Assembly (NCBI GenBank): GCA_037176885.1
Contig: JAWWNJ010000010.1
Coordinates: 1,798,001 to 1,862,000 of the forward strand
DNA from: Favolaschia claudopus
Lineage: Eukaryota > Basidiomycota > Agaricomycetes > Agaricales > Mycenaceae
Length of the DNA stretch: 64,000 nt
Direction: 5' to 3'
Shown piece after piece: positions 44,303 to 54,530 of the stretch. A program made the position numbers and the translations under genes. Each line of letters opens with the position of its first letter. Position 1 is the first letter of the stretch. The notes under the pieces are model-generated. The model searched no databases, was not told where the DNA came from, and saw only the letters and a list, made by a program, of their open reading frames with translations.

Positions 44303-44935
44303 TCAGAGGATCTCGACACCGCCCCAGGTGAGGGCCTGGTTGAACGCGCGGAGAGCGTTGGCCTGGGTGTCGTAGGCCTTGCGCGCGCCACGCGCGACGC
44401 CGGTGATGGCGAAATCCGAAAGGAGGCTGCAAGGGGAGAGAGAGAGAGGTCAGATGCTGGAGGAGATAGTAGAGGCGGTGGCGGGAGAACTCACTATTGA
44501 TCGACGACCCCAACGAAGCGGCCGCGCATAATCGCGTACCACTCTGGTGCAGGCGTCTCCTCCTCGATGGCGAGGAGGGGGTCGGAAGGAATGGTCGAGT
44601 AGACCTCGTTGGCGCGGAAGGGTGCGGCGTCGCGGAGAAGTGCGACGAGTGCTGCGGGGAGACCGGCGCCGGGCTGGGGCTTGGGCTGGTCCTTCGTCGA
44701 GACGTCCTTATCCTTTTTGGAGGGGGCTGGGGTCGGAGGTTGAGGAGGAGCGGCGGGGACTCCCATAGGGTAGCCGGGCAGCGTCGCCAGAGGGACAGCG
44801 ACAACGGGGACAGCACAGACGGCGAAAGCGACGGGCGAGGCAGCTGCAGATGCTTGTGAGATGCGAGAAAAGATGTGGGAGAGGACATTACTTACTCATG
44901 GTGGGGAGAACGGCAAACGAGGGGAAGGCGTTCAT
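44303..44935 (-). CDS. Second viroplasmin/RNase H1 N-terminal-domain protein, KDZ cargo
   Basis: Exons 44935-44896, 44843-44495, 44426-44303; 170 residues. The hydrophobic N-terminus (MNAFPSFAVLPT, FAVCAVPVVAVPLATLPGYP) might be a membrane segment or signal. A Pro/Lys linker and a helix follow (LPAALVALLRDAAPFRANEV). The C-terminal domain has the viroplasmin pattern: EWYAIMRGRFVGVVDQYLLS, VARGARKAYDTQANALRAFN, then GGVEIL. It differs from the cargo protein at 41.8-43.0 kb in everything but this fold, so these are two separate acquisitions or old duplicates. No RNase H domain. Confidence 0.68.
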
Positions 44936-45237
44936 GGGGGGCGAGGAGTGAGCAAAGTGGGGGTGGAAAAAAACTATAATGTCTTGTGGGGAGACGTTGG
45001 ATAGATATAGAAGGCGATCTGCACCAAATGGAATAAGATGCGGCTGGGTCTGATTTGATGGCGAAGGCGTAGGTAAGGGGAGGGGCCGAGCTTTCGTAAA
45101 CGGGGGACAGCAGAAGGAGGTGACGGACGCGCGGTCCGTCTGGCGGCTGGCTCGCGATTGATTGTGACAACGATATTGGTGTCCCGTTATTGCGTTTCGT
45201 CCTGCCTTTACTAGCGCGTCGACCTCGAATCCATTCC
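44936..45237. other. Divergent promoter region between two KDZ cargo genes
   Basis: About 300 bp between the starts of the minus gene at 44,935 and the plus gene at 45,238. No strong TATA match and no ORF that is not a shadow. Confidence 0.4.
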
Positions 45238-47814
45238 ATGGCTAAAACCAAAGTGGCCAAGACACAGCATCGCCGCCCGCGCAAGAGGACATGGGCACGG
45301 AAGGAGAAAAAGGACCGCAAGAATCTGAAAATGTGGGCGGAGGGTGCAAGGGAGTCAATCTTACTGCCGCATGTGCCGGCGTACACCGACGCGCTCGAAC
45401 GCGGTTGGCGGGCCGAGCGCGATTACATGCGCGAGGTCTGCAACGAATTTCATGCTCGTATCTCCTGGCGTCTGGCCGACGACGAGGAGCCAGAGGAGCC
45501 GCTTCCCGACTACGACCCTATGGCGACACCGGAGGTGGAGGTATTGGACGACGAAGAAACAGAGGCCAAACGGGAGCGCGTGGAGACTTTAAACGCGGTA
45601 AGTGGAGAGTTTTCCTGTCGCTTGTGCCGATGTTCAGTGCATTATATTAGCGGATTAACCGGTGGCTGAAGTACCGCGCGAAAAAACTGCGGCGCCCAAC
45701 AACGCACGACCGAACGCAAGATGCGTGGGGTATCCTACTCTCGAAGCTCGCCGGCGTGAAGGCTCCGCCGAAGGCCCGCCAGGGGTTTCAACAGTATATG
45801 CACGAGTCCTATGACTCGGAGATCAAACCCGTCGTAGAGGCGCGTTGGAAGGCTCAGTTGGTGGAGGAGGACGGTGTGGGTAGCCTGAAAACCGGGAAAG
45901 CACCGAACGCGCCGTTTCGGGCACAGGTAGCGCGGGAGATGTTCAAGGAGCTGAGCGACGACGAGCGCGAGGCGCTGATGCTCCGAGCGAAGGAAGAGGC
46001 CGCGGAGCGGCGGCTGGAGTACGTGGAGTTGATGAAGGGACCGGTGTCGAAGGCCCCGAAGGACAGACAAACGTGAGTCGTATGGTTATGGGATACGCGC
46101 TTGCTAACATAGCCCGAATGATAGGTGTATTGACAACTTGGGGACTTTCATGACGGAGGTTCTAAAGGGGGTGTATGAATATACAGGTTTGTCGTGTTTC
46201 GCGGTGTTCGGTGGGCCGATTCCAATGTACGAAGGAGATCTTCGAACTTTGACGTGAGTACAATTCATGCGCTGAGGAATGACTACCGACCGAGTACGAT
46301 AGCGTCGCTTATGGGCGAAATCAAGAGCCCAGCCCATGCCATTTCCCGCAATGGGCAAAGGGGCGGTTCGGGCGAGATGTGCTGGAGTTTATGCGGGAGT
46401 GGCTGAAAACGGCGTACAGTAAGTTTTAGTCTACCGTGAATGAGATGAGAGCGGCAAACTGACCTTGTACTGTGTAGCGCCCGCGCAATGCGCTGAGGCC
46501 GCGTTGCCAAACGATGATAGCGAGGAGGAGGACCCTCTGGCGCGCGCCAAGTACAGAATCGACCCGGTGGATGATTGGGGGCATGGCGGGAATGACAGCG
46601 GTAGCGACAGTTCGAGCGACAGCGACAGGGACGATAGTTCGCAGTCGGACTCGGACTCTCACTCTGACGAGGAGAGTGGGAGTGAGAGCGAGACGGAAGA
46701 CGCGGTCGTGGCGAAGAAGAAGAGAGCGGGGAAAAAGGCGGAGGTGCGCAAGGAGAGAGAGAAAGCTTCGCAGCGGGCGAAGGCCAAGGCCAAAGCCGGG
46801 TCGACCTCGAAGGGCTCTAAAGAGAAAGCGCGAGTTGCAGGCAAGTCGAAGTCTGGCGGGGAGGGGAAGGGGAAAGGCAAAGAAAAGGCTGTTGCGGAGG
46901 GCGAGGCGAAGAAGAAGAAGGTGTCGGTGGAACGGAAGGAGAAGAAGAGAGGCGCCGAGGAGACAGCGGACGACCGAGTGAAAAAGAAGACTCGGGGAAC
47001 CGAGGGGGAAGGGGGTGAGGAGCGGCCACGCCCAAAGGCAAAACCCGCTGGGGGTGCGAGCGGCTCGGGGACGAAAATCCCAAAGGACAAGGGTCCGAAG
47101 GGAGACGCCACCGGCGATAAACAGACCCTGCGCTCGGCGCAAGCTCCTGCGGCACCGCCGACTCCACCGCCTCCACCGCCTCCACCGCCTCCACCGCCTC
47201 CACCGCCGCCACCGCCTCCACCGCCGCCGTCTCCACCGGCGCCTGCATGCCCTGCGAATGCCCCCGAATATTACAAAGAAGTTTATGCTGAAGTGACGCC
47301 CGAGGGCTTGGGTGAGGACTTCAACGCTCTTCTGGACGCGCTGAGCAACGTCGAAGAGGCATATAAGTGGGTGAAGTGGGAGAAAGGGGTTCTTGCGAAG
47401 GGTCTGCGCACGGCAGGTCGCCCGTCACAAGTCTCGGCGTGGGTGCAGGCAGGGAGAGGCTGTCGCGGCGGCGTGATGTCGGAGGGGGCGGGACCTACGC
47501 TGTCTGACCAGGAAGCGTTTGCTGAGACTTGGTGGGGATGGTGGCGTGGGATGCAGCCGGTATGGCGCAGACCCAACGAGGGGAGTACCGGATTTGTTCG
47601 CGACGCATATGGTGAGGGAGGAGAGGGAAGCTGGGCTACTCTGCGGTTTCCGGGGCCTAACGGCGCTTTGAGCCTCGTTGCGAGTCTATTTTGGTGGGGA
47701 AGGCGATTGAAGAGAACTGGAGACAAAAATGTGGAGCGGTGGACGGAGGCGGTACTGGACGTGACGTGGATGCTGAAGGGACTTTGTGAGGCAGAGAAAA
47801 AAGAGGGGAAATGA
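45238..47814 (+). CDS. Large basic, Ser/Asp- and polyproline-containing protein of the KDZ element
   Basis: Five exons: 45238-45597, 45651-46072, 46125-46253, 46303-46418, 46478-47814; all in frame, 787 residues. Starts very basic (MAKTKVAKTQHRRPRKRTWA). Has the module RWLKYRAKKLRR, then SKLAGVKAPPKARQGFQQYM, seen in many uncharacterised agaric proteins that travel with transposons. Next comes VLKGVYEYTGLSCFAVFGGP and HFPQWAKGRFGRDVLEFMRE WL, then a Ser/Asp-rich acidic block, a Lys/Ala/Glu-rich basic block, about 24 prolines, and a final globular part rich in Trp (TWWGWWRGMQPVWRR, LFWWGRRLKRTGDKNVERW). Probably nuclear and DNA- or chromatin-associated by composition; function unknown. Confidence 0.72.
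47150..47240 (+). repeat. CCACCGCCT minisatellite encoding polyproline
   Basis: Tandem CCTCCACCG / CCGCCTCCA units encode an almost pure run of prolines in the preceding gene. Likely length-variable between copies. Confidence 0.75.
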
Positions 47815-48409
47815 GACGTACCGCGCGAAGTGAAGGAGATAGTGAGATGGAAATTCGGTGGAAAAGAAAGACTTGAAGGTAGTTAGACGGTTGGTCGAGC
47901 CAGCGGGCAACCACAAATCTTGTGTCGAATTAGAATAAAACCCCCCTTGCTCACGAAGCGCGGTGAGGAGACATCGTCCAACTCGTAAAACGAAGAGGAG
48001 GACGACTTAGACAGTGAAGGGGACTTGACGGATTTAGGCGCCGATATATCACGTGGATATTACGTGGAAGGTTGTTTTGGTCGGCGGGCCAAATGTTCGC
48101 GATGGGTTACGATGTGGGGCGGAAGTAGATATCGAAGATTGGTATGGGAGTGGGGGGAGAGCTAGAGGGAGGGACCCATGTAAGGCTCCCTCCAACGAGA
48201 GCGCGTCGGAACATGATGCAGCTGAATGACAGGAACTGTCAAACAGCTATGACAGGCGGAAACAGATGAATCAACGGCAAGGTGGGCCGGCCGCTCTCGG
48301 CCAACAGGTGAAAAATGTTACCTGCGCCAGGGGGGTGGCTGTGGGCAGCCGGGAAGGATTCACGAAAACGCCCTGCAAAACAAAGGGATAAAGGGAGGGT
48401 CAGCCGAGG
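47815..48409. other. Non-coding right shoulder of the KDZ element
   Basis: About 600 bp between the last cargo gene and the right terminal repeat. Contains GC-rich direct and inverted short words (CAGGGGGGTGGCTGTGGGCAGCC near 48,335) that may be subterminal transposase-binding sites. No gene seen. Confidence 0.45.
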
Positions 48410-48491
48410 GATGGCTGGATCCAAGCAAATAAACAATTTTGCCAACTGGGTAGGTCCAGGGTATTTAGTCTTTATATTACAGCTAGGGCTC
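48410..48491 (-). repeat. Right terminal inverted repeat of the KDZ element
   Basis: Reads GGCTGGATCCAAGCAAATAA, then AACAATTTTGCC, then TTTATATTACAGCTAGGGCT C at the very end. It matches the right end of the second element (59,132-59,214) and, inverted, the left ends of both. Confidence 0.85.
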
Positions 48492-48498
48492 ATCATAA

Positions 48499-49891
48499 AT
48501 CCTCAACGGGGAGTGCACATCAGTTGGTGGTAGACAAAGATCACCGAATGTATATGATGCGGGCGGCTCATGATAGCCTGGCCCACCGCGGTGTCTTTGC
48601 TACCAAATCCTTGATAGAAATGCGTTTCTGGTGGCCTGAGATGGAGCGCGACGTCACCTGGTATATTAAAACTTGCGAACTGTGTCAGTTGAGGCAAAGG
48701 ACTTTATTAAAGATCCCGCCAGTTGTCACCCATACCCCTTCGCTCTTCCAGGTGGTGCACGTCGACGTGATGGTCGTTGGAACCCCTTCCAACGGCTTCA
48801 ACAAAATTGTTGACGCCCGCTGCTCCCTCAGCAGCTATATAGAAGCGCGGCCGATAAAGAATGAGAATGCCAGAACATTGGCCTTGTTCTTACTTGAAGA
48901 TGTGATTTGTAGGTGGGGCTGCCCGGAGGAGTTAGTGACAGATAATGCACCGGCCTTCCTAGCGGCTGTGGCCTACCTTGAATCTAAGTACGGTATAAGA
49001 AATATCAGAGTTTCGCCGTATAATTCTCAAGCCAACGGGAAAATCGAAAATGGGCACTTCTCGATGAGGCAATCCTTATGGAAAGCTACTGGCGGGAATC
49101 CCAGCAAGTGGTACTGGTTCTTCCCGCAGATGTTGTGGGCTGACCGGGTCACTATTCGACGAGGAATGGGTTGTTCACCCTACTTCATGGTAACGGGCGC
49201 ACATCCGATCCTCCCGCTGGATATAGAAGAAGCGACTTGGCTAGTGCATTTGCCCGGCAGGACTTTGACGACTGCTGAATTAATCGGCTATCGAGCTCAG
49301 GCCTTGGCTAAGCACTCCACTCACGTTGAGCAAATGAGAGAACGGGTCACCGACGAGAAACGAGCGAATTTACGCCGGTATGAGATAGCCCATAAACATA
49401 CTATCGAAGATTACCATTTCGAGCCGGGGGACTTAGTGCTCATCAGGAATACGACCGTTGAGAAATCGCTGAATACGAAAATGGCCGCCAGATACCTGGG
49501 ACCGGTAATTATCATCCGGCGTACGAAAGGTGGAAGTTATATCGTAGCGGAGATGGACGGCTCTGTCTTTCAATCGAAGATTGCTCAGTTCAGAGTGGTC
49601 CCCTTCGAGCAGCGGCGCTCTATTAAGCTGCCCGCTGACATTCACGACTTAATCGACCTCTCGGCCGAGACGCTAGAAAAGATGGTCCAGGAGGAAGACG
49701 GTTATTCTGGAGATGACTTCCAATTCGGGAATGTGAGGTTAACCCCCAGCGGGACGGCTGACGAAGAGCCAGCTCTGCAGGAGGCCTTGCCCGAGGAAGA
49801 AGAAGAGGAAGAGGAACCTGACACGGATGAGCCGCTGCCTTTCAAACGAAAGACTCGTTCTGCCACAAAAGCCGCCGCGCGCAAATCATGA
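48499..49891 (+). CDS. Gypsy integrase, second part
   Basis: Inserts retroelement DNA into the genome. Begins right after the second target-duplication copy, in frame with pol. Zinc-binding HHCC region: AAHDSLAHRGVFATKS to IKTCELCQLRQ. Catalytic core D,D(35)E: VVHVDVMVVG, LVTDNAPAFL, and SQANGKIENGHFSM. Then the C-terminal GPY/F-like module (FEPGDLVLIRN, AARYLGPVIIIRRTKGGSY). The tail is acidic (poly-Glu) then basic; no chromodomain is seen. Stop TGA at 49,889-49,891. Confidence 0.9.
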
Positions 49892-50113
49892 ATTACTGCT
49901 ACGATATCTACGTTACAATTTGAAACGGGATTCGAAGTCTTTAAGTAATTGGATTGTCTTCATCTCCCGCCAGTGAGCAGCGACTAAGTTGCGCACCCGG
50001 GGAGTGTGTGGCGGCCAGCAGAAGGATGAGCCGTGAGGTGTCCGAAACGATTGAGCCAGTACCGAGTATTCTGAAGAAAGGGGGACCCGCTGGGGAAGCT
50101 CCTTGGGGACGAG

Positions 50114-51362
50114 TCAGGGAACATGAGCGTCGACGCCGGCAGAGGAGGACTCGGGGAACTCACGAAGGCGAGCCGAGATCTTCTCTCCTTCGTCGAGGAG
50201 CTGCTCGCGCCGGGCCAGAGAGCTACGAAGGTTCTCGTGGATGACCGCCAGCTCGACCATGATGAAATACATCCGCTTGCGCAAGGCAAGGTGGTTGCTC
50301 ATGAACTCGGTACCCATCTCAACGACGCTAGCGGCCTCGTCGACGACGGCACCTGAAGCGGGTGCCGAAGCATAGAATTCAGCCGTTGCTGCGAAAACAC
50401 TCAGCGGGAGGAATCACTGACAGTGAACGGGAAACTCACCGTGGGTGAGGAAGGAGTCCTCGTGGAACGGGACGCTGTCGATGCGGGCGCGCTTGTTACC
50501 CTTGCCCTTCTTAGCGGGGGCCGGGCTATGCTGAAAGAACGAAATTTTGAATGGATAAAATTGAAAAGCAGAAATAACGGGCGACTTACAGCGCGCACAC
50601 CCTTCTTGCCCGCCAGGGCTGACTTAGCCTTGGGACCGGTAGGGGGAGCCTTGGGAGCAGGGACATGCTCATCGTCAACGAGCATCTGGGTGAACAAACA
50701 CCCGACGGCGATGATAGAAGTATCAATCGTCAGCTCTACACAGGCCAGCTGTCAAATGAAAGAACAAACCTCGTCAGCACCAACGGTGGTGAGAGCGGGC
50801 GATGGAGCACGAACGGTGCCTTCGTCCTCGTCCTCAGACTCGGGTTCACCCTGAGACCGCCCGCGAGTACTCTTCTAGCGGGGGATGATGGTGAGTCAAT
50901 GGTGAACACGGCAATAAAAAGTTAGTGAAACCGACCCGGGTCCCCTTGGAAGAAGAAACGGTGGAGACGGGCGGGATCGCCTTCTTGGAACGGTCTTCGT
51001 GAATGGCCTTGGTGATCCGCCGCAGGGCATCGTACCCAGCGGGGAAGGACACGTCCCGTTTACCATCCGGGTCGTACAAGGTGTGGTAATATTCACGCGA
51101 AGTGAAGATTGCCTCACGAAGAACCGCGCTCTTGTCTTCCAAGATGAAAGGCATGAGCGGGGGAAGGCGCGCCTACGAATGAAAGAATAATGTTAGCGAA
51201 ACGAGGCTGGTCAAAGTAGCCGGCGGCTCTTACGAGAATCTCGGCGACGTCCTTGAGCTGGTTTTTACGAGACTCAGGCGGCGAATACTTGACGAGGTTG
51301 GCGGCAACGTCCATAGCCTTGAGGAAATCGGCTTTGACGGTGTTGTAATCGTTTTGAGACAT
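50114..51362 (-). CDS. Uncharacterised coiled-coil protein, antisense to the retrotransposon
   Basis: Six or so exons read leftward from ATG 51,362: MSQNDYNTVKADFLKAMDVA to VAEIL (51362-51234), ARLPPLMPFILEDKSAVLRE to AIPPVSTV, an acidic part (RGRSQGEPESEDEDEG), MLVDDEHVPAPKAP, a basic part (AKKGKGNKRARIDSVPFHED SF), and a final exon MGTEFMSNHLALRKRMYFIM to LREFPESSSAGVDAHVP. Splice sites are GT-AG. The two-part layout, a helical N-terminus and a C-terminal coiled coil with an acidic/basic linker, resembles uncharacterised proteins common next to agaric transposons. It begins a run of four minus-strand genes downstream of integrase. A TATAAG-like sequence lies about 65 nt upstream of the start. 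Confidence 0.6.
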
Positions 51363-51784
51363 TTTTGAAGGAAGCAGAGTAAAGACAGTAGACGAGGCTG
51401 GGGAGTAGACCCGTCCGCCCGCTGCTTCTTATACTCGAGCGGCCGTAATATAACGCCGTAAGGATAATTTGGACGAAATTTGGACAACGGCCGAACTTGG
51501 ATTACCATTTATGGTAGATGCACCCGCCGGTGGCGCAGAAAATTATTTCAAACGCGCCCGATCGTTCCGTGGCACGAAAATTTGCTGCCGGGGGACCTGA
51601 ATTTCCTCTGATCGATCAACTGAGGACAGTTGAGATTTCTGAAAGGGGGAGAGGTGGGTCACCTAGCACGTCATTTGAGGGCAGCGGGCACATCTTTACC
51701 AAGAAATAAATGTTTCCAAGGCCTCACATGGGGCGGGAGCGTGTGTTATCGGAACGAACTATCCGAGAGTACATGTGCCTGTAT

Positions 51785-52415
51785 CTACACTGCCCGCATC
51801 CTAGCCGGAAGATCCAGGAAAAGATTATTTGCGAGAACGTCTAACCGCTCGCGGATAACAGCAACATACGCAGCCGGGAGATTAGCCGTTTTGGCCTCTT
51901 GCAGAAGATGGAAAACCTGGCGGGCCTCGAAGTAAAAAGACAGCCGTTGGGTTGCCTCTGCGACGCTGCGACCAACGATTACAGCATGGTATTGTTGCCA
52001 GAATGGGAACTGCGCCAGGGTCCCCTCGTGAACGACGTCCCAAGCAGCAAGCTGTTCCTTCGTAGCCGCTAGAAGCGAGCGGGGGATCAGTTGTGGCGCA
52101 ACAGATAAGAAAGAAGTCGTCACTTACGATCGGGACCCTCTTCGAAACGGTGCCGGCGGGCAGCTATTTCATCGGCCAGCTCAGCGGTCTGAGTGTACGA
52201 GCAGTTGTGCTTCAGCAAGAAACAGCGGGTACACGGTGCTCCCCACTCAGTAAACTCGCAATGAGAACGGGCGTTGAGACACGCAGAGCATACCCGGCCA
52301 GCTTGCCGAATGATGAGGAATTACCCGAGGCAAAATGTTCAGGAACGCACATAGTACTTCCCTGAGCGGGGCCGACGGGGTCATTCGGAAAGAGTGGATT
52401 TTCCAGCAAAGACAT
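51785..52415 (-). CDS. CxxC-cluster (zinc-finger-like) small protein
   Basis: Three exons from ATG 52,415 (MSLLENPLFPNDPVGPAQG), intron to about 52,300, then the Cys cluster: VCSACLNARSHCEFTEWGAP and CTRCFLLKHNC. An intron near 52.13-52.07 kb follows, then a helical C-terminus (KEQLAAWDVVHEGTLAQFPF, LSFYFEARQVFHLLQEAKT, VIRERLDVLANNLFLDLPAR). The C-x2-C-x6-C-x9-C-x2-C-x6-C spacing looks metal-binding and is typical of a repeated agaric protein family of unknown role. Its right neighbour at 52.6-53.2 kb has the same design, so the two may be old duplicates. Confidence 0.58.
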
Positions 52416-52575
52416 GAGTAGACGACTGAAGCAAATGGGACCTTCCCGCCAGCTTAAATACCCCTCTGAGACCTTGCGGGAGACCCAAAAACATAGAGAT
52501 CGACAGTGGGACTCATTGCACCCGACGCTCCCGAAGATCCGCAATACATGTGGAATATCCAACGAGGTGCTGAGC

Positions 52576-53222
52576 TCACCGCTGAGCGAAAAACACGAGG
52601 AAGCTTTGGTTTCTAAGAAGCCTTCCTAATCGGGCAGCTTGAAACAGAGTTTTAAAGATGCAAGTTCGTTTGACAGTGGGAATATATTTCCTACTACGCT
52701 TACGGCCCGATGACATAACGGGCGGGAGCCTTGCGCCGGACTGGAGAGCTACAGCGTCTAACCTATCCCGGAGGAGATCTACAATTTCCTTTCGCATGCC
52801 CGCCCCCTTCGCGTCAAACCACAGCCGATACAAGAAGCGTAGCCTGGCCAAACCCAAGGGTGCCGAGCATGGACCTGGCGGCGAGGATGGTGCAAGTACG
52901 CACATCAATGTACAACTTCTCGTCGAATCGGGCAGCGGCAGCCCTGGCGTACCAGTCAAACTGAGCGATCCGCCCGGCGGAGGGAGCTAAAATCCACTAA
53001 GGCCCCGCCGAGAGGTAGAAAGAGAGAAAGCAGACTTGCCTGGCTGAGAGGCTAGAAGAGTGTCGCGACGACGGCTGTTCTCGGCCTGCCAGACGGACTT
53101 CTTAGTGTAGCAGCACAGGGCGGCGCGACCTATGAACTTGCAGCTGAGGCAGGCTTCACCCCACTGAATCCAGATGCAATGGCGGTAGTTCTTGAGGCAG
53201 CACTGGCATTCGTATCTCCCGG
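52576..53222 (-). CDS. Second CxxC-cluster protein, start not resolved
   Basis: Cys cluster RYECQCCLKNYRHCIWIQWG, then EACLSCKFIGRAALCCY (exon ending 53,222). An intron at 53,039-52,987 uses a GC donor (GCAAGT...TTTTAG). Next comes APSAGRIAQFDWYARAAAAR to TCTILAA, another short intron, and a C-terminal exon (LRFLYRLWFDAKGAGMRKEI, basic SSGRKRSRKYIP) ending AQR at 52,576. Upstream exons probably lie at 53.23-53.5 kb (WQRHFTQNALGASPVPQSN), but no convincing start codon was found. Confidence 0.5.
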
Positions 53223-53665
53223 CTAAGAAGGGGCACCCGTCAGCGGGAGAGCACTGAGAAAGAACGAAAGACCCACGAACTGAGCTTGAAGTACGAGCTG
53301 GTTACTCTGAGGGACCGGTGAAGCTCCTAAAGCGTTCTGAGTAAAATGTCGCTGCCAAAGAAAAGGCGGGCATCGCTCGAAGGAACTCACTGGGCACCGG
53401 CCGCTATAAGTAAAATCTATAGCCGACGGGTGAGTACCACCGGCTGCCGGACCAAAAGCTCAGGTGGAATCAGACATCACGATAACGGCCTGCAACCGGG
53501 CAAAGAGATTTATTTGACCCTAACGGGGAAAAGCTACTAGCCTGGATTATCGCTCGAAGGTCTGGCGGCGCGTGCCTTGGGTCAAGGGCACGAAGGTCGG
53601 AACATGAGCGTCCCGTCGCCTGATATCATGAAGAGAGATAGCTGCGTCGACGTCGCATTGGGCAT

Positions 53666-53672
53666 GGATCGA
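53666..53672. repeat. Left target-site duplication of the 5.5-kb element
   Basis: GGATCGA, repeated at 59,215-59,221 directly after the right end. Same length, seven bases, as the duplication of the 16.3-kb element. Confidence 0.88.
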
Positions 53673-54509
53673 CAACACTAGAAGTAAACTAAAGACTCTC
53701 CTCCAGGCTGTAGCCTAATGTAGATTGTTTATTTGCGTGGAGCCAGCCAGGCCCCAGCTAGGCTTAAAAATCATGTGTTTTGTTTATTTGCATGGTCCAG
53801 CCAGGCCCTGGCGAGGCTTGAAACAGTGCCTTTTGGGCCGCAGGGGACTGCCGCCACCTCCGGCATCAGCCAACTTGATCCCTTTGATGTCTGGGCCGTG
53901 GAATAAAAAAAATGACAAAATTATAGATTGTTTTTTTCGCTATAGAATGAAATTTCATTGCAATAGATACTATAAAGCCTTATAAATTCTTATTCTGTTA
54001 AGAAATGGGTAATATTGCCATATGCTATATGAGAAAAGGCACGTGCACGGCCACGCTCCCCAATTTCCTCGCAGCCTGGCCCAGGTCCAGGTGCGCGCGC
54101 CACTCTCCTCGCTGATAGACCAGTCGGGTGCGAGTGCCCTGCGTTGAAGCTGCGTGCGCTTGTACCGCGTCTGCCATTCCTCGAACGACGGCGTGCACGC
54201 CCGGATGTCACGCTGTATTGACGGAGCTGTGATGGGTTCAAAGAAGCTGTACAGTGTAGAGGTAACGGTCAGTTCGCTGTTTAATTTTGAAATAACAGAA
54301 TAAATTCGCCACTTACCTCACATCCTCCTTGTCGTCATCATGTAGCCGGACTACATGCACGCACCGTGCTTTTAGGCCGGCTTTCCGCCCTGCGCACGCT
54401 CAATTCTACCTGCCGCGCTCCGCCCCCTCAGCTCTCTTCTCCCATAGCCCAGCCCTGCGCCCATCCCGCTCAATCCTCCCTCCCTCCTCGCCTCTCTGCC
54501 TTCCGCTGT

Positions 54510-54530
54510 CCCCCCCCCCCCCCCCCCCCC
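54510..54530 (+). repeat. C21 homopolymer
   Basis: Twenty-one consecutive C. Too long to be trusted in most assemblies; likely variable in length. Confidence 0.9.

Larger units (their letters stand above)
32201..48491. mobile_element. KDZ DNA transposon, 16.3 kb, with six passenger genes
   Basis: Ends are imperfect inverted repeats: left CAACAGTAGAAGTAAAG, right (inverted) GAGCCCTAGCTGTAATATAAAG. A further inner match is ATTGTTTTTTTGCGTGGATC against ATTGTTTATTTGCTTGGATC. Flanked by 7-bp ATCATAA duplications inside the Gypsy integrase. Contents from left: KDZ transposase (-), acidic unknown (-), TET/JBP-like (+), basic unknown (-), two viroplasmin-domain proteins (- and -), and a large Lys/Pro-rich protein (+). 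The host locus is a retrotransposon, so none of these genes belongs to the surrounding chromosome; they arrived with the element. Confidence 0.88.
24365..49894 (+). mobile_element. Ty3/Gypsy LTR retrotransposon, interrupted by a KDZ element
   Basis: Order gag - connector - protease - RT - RNase H - integrase, i.e. Ty3/Gypsy. The left limit is set where the gene at 22619 loses homology and TG-initial DNA begins. 24.4-26.3 kb is non-coding 5' LTR/leader sequence with local tandem repeats (25.5-25.8 kb) and an (AC)n tract at about 26,091. I could not identify a matching 3' LTR by eye, so the right limit is given only as the integrase stop. Integrase is split by the 16.3-kb element at 32,201-48,491. 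Apart from this insertion the reading frames are intact, which suggests a fairly recent element. Confidence 0.8.

Noticed and set aside
42539..44888. Long minus-strand ORFs (351 and 412 codons) spanning non-coding parts of the KDZ element
   Set aside because: They cross the introns and borders of the two viroplasmin-domain genes in other frames and have Pro/Ser/Arg-biased composition without family motifs.
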